Source: Bacteroidales bacterium
GTDB taxonomy: Bacteria > Bacteroidota > Bacteroidia > Bacteroidales > F082
DNA length: 64,000 nucleotides
Assembly: GCA_018400955.1 (NCBI GenBank)
Contig: JAGYLH010000005.1
Span: forward strand, 1-64,000
Direction: 5' to 3'
The notes below the pieces were generated by a model. That model saw only the letters and a list, made by a program, of their open reading frames with translations. It was not told the DNA's origin and did no database searches. Positions 8,920-15,569 of this stretch are shown one piece after another. A program made the position numbers and the translations under genes. How positions within the stretch are numbered: position 1 is the stretch's first letter; each line of letters begins with the position of its first letter.

Positions 8920-10518
8920 ATGAAAAAGACATTGACAGTAAATATCAGTGGCATCGTTTTCCACATCGACGAAGATGCCTATGAGCAATTGAATCAATAC
9001 TTAAGCAGTTTAAAAAAGCATTTTGGCAAGGATGACGATTGTGAAGAAATCATTGCTGATATCGAGAACAGGATGGCTGAGCTGCTTCAGCAGAGAACGA
9101 ACGAAACCAAACAAGTGATCACGCTTGTGGATATCAATGAAGTAATTGGCTTGTTGGGACAGCCGTTCGAGATGGATGATGAAGCCGAGGGTGAGAAGAG
9201 GAAGTACAGCTATTCGACCAAGGCAAAAAGGCTGTTCCGCGATCCGGATAACCGTGCCCTTGCTGGTGTGGCGGCTGGATTGGCAGCCTATTTTGGTATC
9301 GATATTATACTGTTCAGGATTTTATTCATTGTCTTATTTTTTGCCTCGGGCGCAGGTTTGTTGATCTATATAATACTTTGGATTGTGATGCCTGAAGCTT
9401 TAACCACAAGCGAAAAGCTTCAGATGCGGGGCAAGCCAGTCAATATTTCCAATATTGAGGAATCGGTAAAAAGGGAAGTTGAAACCGTAAAGTCAAAACT
9501 GGAAGGTTATGCTGAGGAGGCACGTGCAAGCTACCACAACCAAAAGCATCATATGCACAAGGCTTCCAACAGTGTGATTGATGTTTTGGTAAAAATCGCA
9601 AGCATTATTGCCCGCATTGTTGGGATAGTGGTAGGACTGGTTCTGTTAATGATTGGTTTAGGCTTGCTTGTAGGTTTTGGAGCCATGTCAATCGGGTGGG
9701 ATGGTTTTAGCCTGTTTGAAGGCGGGCAGTTTATTCATATTTCTTTTGCCACCCTTACAGAATGGTTGCTGGCAAGCCCACTGGCCATTTCGATGGCCCC
9801 GGTCGCCCTGTTCCTGTTTTTTGGCATTCCACTTGTTATGCTGATTTATTTGGCTTTGCGTTTGCTAATTGGTGAGCATTTCAGAATTCCGCGAATTGGC
9901 AACACACTTGGTTTGGTGTGGATCGCCAGCCTGATTGGATTGATTGCAATTGGTGTTGACACATTCAGCGATTTCAAGCATAAGTCGGGGGCTTCGCAAA
10001 CAACATCAACCTTGTATTTGGACGAAGGGGAGGTGCTTCATATTAAAACATTGCCTGTTTTAGTAAAAAATCACACAAATACCATACACCTTTTCGACAA
10101 TAAATACCTTGTTGAGCATGGAAATAGTAGCGAAATGCTATACGCCTACCCCAGACTTGAAATTTTTTCTTCAAAAGAACCCCATATCAATGTTTGGGTA
10201 AATCCCATGGCATCGGGTTATTCACTTGAGGCTGCCATCGAACGTGCCGAATCAATTCATTTCGACGTCGGGCTTAACGATTCAACCATTGAAATTCCTG
10301 ACCTATTTAGTTTTAATGCCCAACACAAAATCCGCAGTCAGCAAGCACAAATTACCATCAGGTTGCCCATAGGACAGGTTGTTTATTTTGATGAAAACAT
10401 GAAGGATTTGTTGCGAAACAACCCACATAAATACTGGAAGGGATTGCCATTTGCCGGAAATTTTTGGGTAATGACTGAAAGGGGTTTGAAAATGTACAAG
10501 GATGCCGAAATTGATTAA
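8920..10518 (+). CDS. PspC domain membrane protein
   Basis: Cytoplasmic N-terminal region (about residues 1-90; MKKTLTVNISGIVFHIDEDAY, typical of this Bacteroidota family), then a PspC domain (about 100-160) with RLFRDPDNRALAGVAAGLAAYFGID followed by a hydrophobic pair of segments. A coiled, charged linker leads to three or four further membrane segments (about 225-350) and a C-terminal extracytoplasmic beta-rich domain. PspC proteins are linked to membrane stress responses; the function of this large form is not established. It is co-transcribed with padR. A degraded copy of part of its 3' end lies 2.4 kb downstream, beyond htpX-lemA. Confidence 0.88.
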   Translation: MKKTLTVNISGIVFHIDEDAYEQLNQYLSSLKKHFGKDDDCEEIIADIENRMAELLQQRTNETKQVITLVDINEVIGLLGQPFEMDDEAEGEKRKYSYSTKAKRLFRDPDNRALAGVAAGLAAYFGIDIILFRILFIVLFFASGAGLLIYIILWIVMPEALTTSEKLQMRGKPVNISNIEESVKREVETVKSKLEGYAEEARASYHNQKHHMHKASNSVIDVLVKIASIIARIVGIVVGLVLLMIGLGLLVGFGAMSIGWDGFSLFEGGQFIHISFATLTEWLLASPLAISMAPVALFLFFGIPLVMLIYLALRLLIGEHFRIPRIGNTLGLVWIASLIGLIAIGVDTFSDFKHKSGASQTTSTLYLDEGEVLHIKTLPVLVKNHTNTIHLFDNKYLVEHGNSSEMLYAYPRLEIFSSKEPHINVWVNPMASGYSLEAAIERAESIHFDVGLNDSTIEIPDLFSFNAQHKIRSQQAQITIRLPIGQVVYFDENMKDLLRNNPHKYWKGLPFAGNFWVMTERGLKMYKDAEID

Positions 10519-10520
10519 GA

Positions 10521-10594
10521 TGGCAACCTGCGCATTGAGGATTATATCAGCCTTAAAAAATCGATGATTAAGGCCTATCCCGACCTTGAGAATC
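10521..10594 (+). repeat. Relic of the 5' end of the GNAT-nitrilase gene
   Basis: The bases just after pspC (CAACCTGCGCATTGAGGA, then ATATCAGCCTTAAAAA, then GGCCTATCC) match, with few differences, codons 8-32 or so of the gene starting at 12696. The similarity fades after about 75 bp. It has no start or stop context and is not a gene. It forms the first half of a reciprocal relic pair around htpX-lemA. Confidence 0.8.
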
Positions 10595-10633
10595 AATTAC
10601 AAAAAACGTATGCCAAAGTACTATTAAGCAGTT

Positions 10634-11629
10634 TTATCTTTCCAAAGCTGAAGCAGGGATTATACTCTTTTTGGAATGGGTTACCGCGTGGTATGCCTGC
10701 TGATAGCCTGTATAAGAGTGTGCATTGCCCATTGCCCTCAGGATTTTTATCCGCTGGTCGAGGGGCGGGTGGGTGCTGGAGAGGTTTTTCAGGCGTTGCC
10801 CTTTGGGTTTTAATGGGTTCGCAATATACATGGGCGCCATGGATTTATCGGCCACTTTAAGGTCCTGGGTGGAAGAACCAATTTTCTCCAATGCCGAAGC
10901 CAGTCCCTCAGGATACCTTGTGAGTCTTGCAGCAGAAGCATCAGCAAGGTATTCGCGTTTGCGCGAAACTGCAAAGTACAAGAGTTGAATGGCAATAGGG
11001 GCCAAAATGGCGAAAATAACCGCTGCAATCATGATCACGGCGTTGCCTTTGCCCTTGGAGTTGCCTCCACCTCTTCCCCTGCCTGAAAACATCATACTGC
11101 GCAGAAAAATCTGCGAAACGATGGCAACCGTACCAACCATTACCGTTGCAAGGGTCATATAGCGGATGTCGCGGTTAAGGATATGCGCCATTTCATGAGC
11201 TACCACACCCTGCAATTCGTCGCGTTTCATGATTCTCAGCAATCCGGTGGTGACAGCTACCACGCTTTTCTTCGGGTTTACGCCGGCAGCAAATGCATTG
11301 GGGGCATCGTCCTCAATCACATAAACTTTTGGCATTACCGGCAAACCGGCTGCAATACGCATTTCTTCAACAATATTATACAATTGTGGGTAGTCATCAG
11401 GGCCTATTTCATGGGCGTTGCTCATGCGCAGCATGATGGATTTGCCCTGCGAAAAGGTAACAAGCAACATAATGAGGTAAACAATGGTGGCGATAATAAT
11501 GCCCACAAAGCCACCACTTTCCACATCCACTGACGAGCCGATAACAAAGCCCAGAACCACAAGCACCACGCTCATCATTATAAGGAGCATCGAGGACTTG
11601 AACCTGTTTTTTTTGATTACTTCCCACAT
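10634..11629 (-). CDS. htpX: M48 family zinc metalloprotease, HtpX-like
   Basis: 331 aa. Two N-terminal membrane segments (about 13-32 and 42-62), then the zinc motif HEMAH (about residues 144-148) with the third ligand in the downstream segment REYLADASAARLT, and two more hydrophobic segments around the Gly-rich stretch RGRGGGNSKGKG. HtpX proteases degrade misfolded membrane proteins, with the active site facing the cytoplasm. The gene lies 41 bp downstream of lemA on the same strand, a pairing common across bacteria (LemA plus HtpX/M48). The C-terminus ends in a basic extension. The pair appears to have been placed between pspC and the nitrilase gene. Confidence 0.92.
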   Translation of the reverse strand: MWEVIKKNRFKSSMLLIMMSVVLVVLGFVIGSSVDVESGGFVGIIIATIVYLIMLLVTFSQGKSIMLRMSNAHEIGPDDYPQLYNIVEEMRIAAGLPVMPKVYVIEDDAPNAFAAGVNPKKSVVAVTTGLLRIMKRDELQGVVAHEMAHILNRDIRYMTLATVMVGTVAIVSQIFLRSMMFSGRGRGGGNSKGKGNAVIMIAAVIFAILAPIAIQLLYFAVSRKREYLADASAARLTRYPEGLASALEKIGSSTQDLKVADKSMAPMYIANPLKPKGQRLKNLSSTHPPLDQRIKILRAMGNAHSYTGYQQAYHAVTHSKKSIIPASALER

Positions 11630-11670
11630 ATAAGCAGAAGTTTAAGCATTATCAATAAATGAATTATGCA

Positions 11671-12222
11671 TTAAAAGCTCACTTTCGGGGCCTGACGCTC
11701 CTGCGGGGCTTCCACCTCAAAGAACACTTCCTTGCTGAAACTAAACATACCGGCAATAATGTTCGAAGGGAACATTTCAATTTTGTTGTTCAGGAAAAGT
11801 ACCTGGTCGTTGTAGTTCTGGCGTGCAAACGAAATTTTATTTTCAGATGAAGTAAGTTCTTCCTGCAATGCAAGGAAGTTTTGGTTGGCTTTAAGGTCGG
11901 GATAGTTTTCAACGGCAATTTTAAACTGTCCCAAGGCAGATGATAACATGCCTTCGGCCATGGATTTTTCGGCGACACCGCTGGCTTCCATAGCCTGGGC
12001 GCGCATGCGTGTAACATTTTCAAGGGTTTCGCGCTCGTGTTTCATATAGCCCTTCACTGTTTCGATCAGGTTAGGGATCAGGTCGTAGCGGCGTTTGAGC
12101 TGTACATCAATCTGCGACCATGCGTTTTTTACTTGGTTGCGCATTTTCACCAGGCTGTTGTACATGCCAATAATAATGATTACCAAAACGGCAACAACGG
12201 CAAGAATAATAATGGCTGTCAT
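11671..12222 (-). CDS. lemA: LemA family protein
   Basis: The track starts at a TTG (12231); the ATG at 12222 gives MTAIIILAVVAVLVIIIIGMYN, a single N-terminal membrane anchor, so I use it (183 aa). The signature LemA core follows: NSLVKMRNQVKNAWSQIDVQLKRRYDLIPNLIETVKGY, then the long helical ERETLENVTRMRAQAM region and YNDQVLFLNNKIEMFPSNIIAGMF. It is a membrane-anchored helical bundle facing the periplasm or outside. LemA function is poorly known, but association with M48 proteases is recurrent, and htpX follows directly here. Confidence 0.95.
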   Translation of the reverse strand: MTAIIILAVVAVLVIIIIGMYNSLVKMRNQVKNAWSQIDVQLKRRYDLIPNLIETVKGYMKHERETLENVTRMRAQAMEASGVAEKSMAEGMLSSALGQFKIAVENYPDLKANQNFLALQEELTSSENKISFARQNYNDQVLFLNNKIEMFPSNIIAGMFSFSKEVFFEVEAPQERQAPKVSF

Positions 12223-12379
12223 AGGTTTCAAATTTTTTACAAATGTAGCTTATTTTAAGTTGTGATGTAGTGTGTTTGAGGCAACCTATTTTGTGATGCA
12301 GTGATGCAGTAGCCTGTTAGCCCGTGCTTTTTACGATTGCCCCTGCATGCCTATTTAGTCAGGTTTACCTTGCTGCAAG

Positions 12380-12575
12380 AAGTCAGGGGTTTCGCAAACA
12401 ACCTCAACCCTGTATTTGGACGAGGGGGAGGTGCTTCATCTTAAATCATTGTCCGTTTTAGTAAAAAATCAAACGAATATAATACATATTTTCGACAACA
12501 AATACCTTGATAATCATGCAAAAAGTAGCGAAATGCTTTATGCGTGCCCCCAGGCTTGAAATTGATCAAGATGAA
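12380..12575 (+). pseudogene. Relic of the 3' part of pspC
   Basis: This stretch matches pspC at 9981-10165 with many substitutions (TTCGCAAACAAC, TGTATTTGGACGA, GGAGGTGCTTCAT, AGTAGCGAAATGCT). At GAAATT it jumps to the pspC stop region: GAAATTGATCAAGATG corresponds to GAAATTGATTAAGATGG at 10507-10523. About 350 bp are therefore missing between two GAAATT copies, as in a microhomology deletion. It has no intact frame and is a remnant of duplication. Confidence 0.8.
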
Positions 12576-12600
12576 GTCAGGCATTGAATCAGGGCGGGTG

Positions 12601-12630
12601 TTTGTTATATAGTGGGATTGCTTACTTTTG
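12601..12630 (+). promoter_or_regulatory. Promoter for the GNAT-nitrilase gene
   Basis: TTTG at 12601-12604, an 18-nt spacer, then TACTTTTG at 12623-12630, both matching the Bacteroidota consensus. It lies about 65 bp before the ATG at 12696. Confidence 0.55.
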
Positions 12631-12695
12631 TGGTAGAATCAGCTGATTGATTGTTTTGATTGGCTGATGATTCCATAAATTTAAGTAGTTTTTTT

Positions 12696-14228
12696 ATGAG
12701 TGAAAACGTATTGATTGAAATACGCAACCTGCGCATTGAGGATTATATCAGCCTTAAAAATTCTATGATTGAGGCCTATCCTGACCTGGAAGATTCGCAC
12801 TGGACGCATCCTGAAATTGAGAAACTGCTGCAAATTTTTCCTGAAGGGCAGATTGGTGTTTTCGTAAACGGTAAGGTTGCCGGAAGCGCTTTGTCGTTGA
12901 TTGTGGATTATAGCAAGTTTGGCGATGACCACAATTATATGCAAATTACGGGCAATCAAACTTTCTCAACGCACAATGCGGAAGGTGATGTGCTATACGG
13001 AATTGATATCTTCGTTCATCCTGAGTATCGAAACCTCAGGCTTGGCCGGCGCATGTATGATGCACGCAAGGACTTGTGCGAACGCCTTAACCTAAGGGCT
13101 GTCATAGCGGGAGGTCGCATTCCCAACTACACCAATTATGCTGATGATCTCAGCCCTAAAGACTACATCAATAAGGTAAAGCTGCGGCAGATATACGACC
13201 CCACCTTATCCTTTCAGCTTGCCAATGATTTCCATGTAAAAAAAGTGCTCCGCAACTATATGCCCGGTGATAAATCCTCGCACGAGTTTGCAACACTATT
13301 GCAGTGGCATAACATTTATTACCAAAAGCGTCAGCGTTTATTCAGCGAAACCAAGCCTGTGGTTCGGCTTGGGCTAGTGCAATGGCAGATGCGTTCGTTT
13401 GCCAATATTGATGCCTTATTGGAGCAGGTGGAGTTTTTTATTGATGCTGTAAGCGATTACCAATGTAATTTTATCCTCTTTCCGGAGTTTTTCAACGCTC
13501 CCTTGATGGCGGCCTACAATCATTTTTCAGAAGCGGAAGCTATTCGCAAACTGGCTCAGTTTACCGAGCCTTTGCGCAATAAGTTTATCGAATTTGCCAT
13601 CAGCTACAACATCAATATTGTTACCGGAAGCATGCCGCTGCTCGATAAAAAAGGGCTAAAAAATGTGGGTTATTTGTGCCGTCGCGATGGTACGTGGGAA
13701 CAATATGAGAAAATACACATTACACCCAGCGAATCGCAACACTGGGGTATGGTTGGCGGCAACAAATTGAAAGTATTTGATACCGATAGTGGTAAAATCG
13801 GCATTCTTATTTGCTATGATGTGGAATTTCCGGAATTGGCCCGATTGCTTGCCGAACAAGACATGCAGTTGTTGTTTGTGCCTTTTTTGACCAACACACA
13901 AAACGCCTACATCAGGGTGAGGAATTGTGCTATGGCGAGGGCAATTGAAAACGAGTGTTACGTGGCAATTGCAGGTTGCGTTGGCAATTTACCCAAAGTG
14001 AACAATATGGATATTCAATATGCCCAGTCGGCTGTGTTTACACCTTCCGATTTTGCTTTCCCCACCAATGGAATAAAATCGGAAGCAACGCCAAATACTG
14101 AGATGACCTTGATTGTGGATGTTGACCTCGACCTGCTAAAGGAATTGCATAGTTTTGGCGCTGTTCGCAACTTGAAAGAACGCAGGCTCGACATTTATAA
14201 GGTGCTCAACCTGACTTCGGAAAAATAA
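12696..14228 (+). CDS. GNAT acetyltransferase / carbon-nitrogen hydrolase fusion
   Basis: The track starts at a TTG; the ATG at 12696 gives MSENVLIEIRNLRIEDY (510 aa). Residues about 1-190 form a GNAT domain with the acetyl-CoA loop in HPEYRNLRLGRRMYDARKDL. Residues about 220-490 form a nitrilase-superfamily domain with the Glu-Lys-Cys triad: LFPEFFNAP, YEKIHITPSE and GILICYDVEFPELAR. This two-domain protein is widespread in Bacteroidota and other phyla, but its substrate is unknown; coupling of acyl transfer with amide hydrolysis is inference. A relic of its 5' end lies 2.1 kb upstream next to pspC. Confidence 0.92.
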   Translation: MSENVLIEIRNLRIEDYISLKNSMIEAYPDLEDSHWTHPEIEKLLQIFPEGQIGVFVNGKVAGSALSLIVDYSKFGDDHNYMQITGNQTFSTHNAEGDVLYGIDIFVHPEYRNLRLGRRMYDARKDLCERLNLRAVIAGGRIPNYTNYADDLSPKDYINKVKLRQIYDPTLSFQLANDFHVKKVLRNYMPGDKSSHEFATLLQWHNIYYQKRQRLFSETKPVVRLGLVQWQMRSFANIDALLEQVEFFIDAVSDYQCNFILFPEFFNAPLMAAYNHFSEAEAIRKLAQFTEPLRNKFIEFAISYNINIVTGSMPLLDKKGLKNVGYLCRRDGTWEQYEKIHITPSESQHWGMVGGNKLKVFDTDSGKIGILICYDVEFPELARLLAEQDMQLLFVPFLTNTQNAYIRVRNCAMARAIENECYVAIAGCVGNLPKVNNMDIQYAQSAVFTPSDFAFPTNGIKSEATPNTEMTLIVDVDLDLLKELHSFGAVRNLKERRLDIYKVLNLTSEK

Positions 14229-14231
14229 AAA

Positions 14232-14255
14232 AACCGGCCTGTGACCAAGCCGGTT
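14232..14255 (-). terminator. Intrinsic terminator after the ompH genes
   Basis: Perfect 7-bp stem AACCGGC/GCCGGTT followed on the minus strand by a T-run (TTTTTTTATTTT). It lies 22 bp beyond the stop of the last ompH gene and so closes the long minus-strand envelope block; it also overlaps the end of the convergent nitrilase gene's trailer. Confidence 0.8.
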
Positions 14256-14277
14256 CAATGTCTTTTAAAAAGACATA

Positions 14278-14790
14278 TTATTTTGTAAGTTTTGCCTTTA
14301 CTTTGGATGTAAGGTCTTGGGCACCTGATCCGATATGCAACAGCACACCAGTGGCAGCATCAAGTATGTAGGTATAACCTTCTTCAGTACCAACATCTTC
14401 AATAGCTTTCTTTACTTTTTCTATCAGTGGATTGAGCAACTCAATGCGTTTTTCGTTGAATTCCTGATCGGCACTTTGTTGAAAATCCTGAATACGCATC
14501 TGCAGGTCAGTTATTTCCTTTTCGCGGGCTTGGCGGATAAGATTCGACATGGTGGCCACATTGCCTTGGTATTCTTCTACTTTTTTCTGATACTCATTGG
14601 CCATAGTCCTAAGTTCTGTTTCGAGCTGTTGCTCAAAGTTTGTTAACTCTTGCTCAACTTGCACGCGCTCGGGCATATCGTTCATGATTTCATTTGAATC
14701 AACATGACCTACTTTTAAGGTTTGTGTATGGGCACCCAAGCCGATAGCGAGCAGGGCAATAAGAAAAAAAGCTCTTGTTAATGTTTTCAT
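14278..14790 (-). CDS. OmpH/Skp family periplasmic chaperone (second copy)
   Basis: 170 aa with a signal peptide (MKTLTRAFFLIALLAIGLGAHTQT). The mature part starts KVGHVDSNEIMNDMPE, the Skp strand, then a long charged coiled coil (about residues 45-120), then a return strand EGYTYILDAATGVLLHIGSGAQDLT. Skp proteins hold unfolded outer-membrane proteins and deliver them to BamA, which is encoded just upstream. Tandem ompH copies after bamA are usual in Bacteroidota. It is the last gene of the block and is followed by a terminator. Confidence 0.93.
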   Translation of the reverse strand: MKTLTRAFFLIALLAIGLGAHTQTLKVGHVDSNEIMNDMPERVQVEQELTNFEQQLETELRTMANEYQKKVEEYQGNVATMSNLIRQAREKEITDLQMRIQDFQQSADQEFNEKRIELLNPLIEKVKKAIEDVGTEEGYTYILDAATGVLLHIGSGAQDLTSKVKAKLTK

Positions 14791-14896
14791 TTTCCGGATT
14801 ATAGATTTAAATATTTTATTGATTTGAGGCGCAAATGTAGGAATTTTTTTTGATTGGATCTAAAAAATTCAACATTGCCCCGATGATTAACAACTA

Positions 14897-15466
14897 TTAA
14901 CGTCGTGAGCGGTCTTCGCGGCGAACGGTTTGCATTACGCTGCCAATTTCGTCCAATACGTCATCACTGATATCGTTGCGCGGGCTGGCATAAAGCATGG
15001 TCGCACCGCTTGCTTTGTCGAAGATAAAAGCATAGTTGCGCGTCTCTGCAATTTCCTGTATGGCATTGAATATTTTTTCCTGAATGGGCTGCACCAATTC
15101 CTGCCTTTTATTGAATAAATCACCCTCAGGGCCAAAATATTTTAACTGCAACGCTTTTGCGGCGCGTTCCTTCTCCAGTATTTCATTTTCTTTCTTCCTT
15201 TTCAGGTCATCTGGTAGCAAAACGGATTGGGTTTGGTAATCGCGGTACATGTCTTCAACAAGGGAAAATGCATCTGCAATTTCTTTCTCCCATTGCTTGC
15301 TAAAGGTATTTAATTCCTCCTGGGCATCATTATACTCTGGGATATTGTTTAGAATGTATTCGGTATCGACATACGCGAAGCGTTGATTCTGGGCATATAA
15401 ACTTGTTGCTGTAACAACAAATACGCTTATTATCAGAGGGATAAAAAACAATTTAAAAGTTTTCAT
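14897..15466 (-). CDS. OmpH/Skp family periplasmic chaperone (first copy)
   Basis: 189 aa, with a signal peptide ending near SLYAQ, then RFAYVDTEYILNNIPEYNDAQEEL leading into the coiled coil (about residues 45-120), and the strand NYAFIFDKASGATMLYASPRNDISDDV. A good Shine-Dalgarno (AAGGAGA) precedes the ATG, unusual for this window. It lies between bamA and the second ompH copy. The two copies differ clearly in sequence (this one has an Arg-rich tail REDRSRR) and may serve different clients; that is inference. Confidence 0.93.
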   Translation of the reverse strand: MKTFKLFFIPLIISVFVVTATSLYAQNQRFAYVDTEYILNNIPEYNDAQEELNTFSKQWEKEIADAFSLVEDMYRDYQTQSVLLPDDLKRKKENEILEKERAAKALQLKYFGPEGDLFNKRQELVQPIQEKIFNAIQEIAETRNYAFIFDKASGATMLYASPRNDISDDVLDEIGSVMQTVRREDRSRR

Positions 15467-15569
15467 AATTCAGTCTCCTTTTTTATTTTTTTATTTAGTT
15501 GGTTTATACCAAAAAACCTGCCAAAGTTTTTTCACACTGTATAAACAAGTTTCATTTGCAAGCCATGTT

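Larger units (their letters stand above)
12223..12695. other. Intergenic region with a pspC relic and a promoter
   Basis: This 470 bp region between divergent lemA and the nitrilase gene holds the degraded pspC fragment (12380-12575) and a TTTG-N18-TACTTTTG promoter (12601-12630). The first 150 bp show nothing recognisable. Confidence 0.5.

Noticed and set aside
10303-12959. The two antisense ORFs at 10303-10596 and 12681-12959 that share GLNHR(F/I)FKADIILNAQVA
   Set aside because: They are not genes; they are the antisense of the duplicated nitrilase 5' end and merely reveal the relic.
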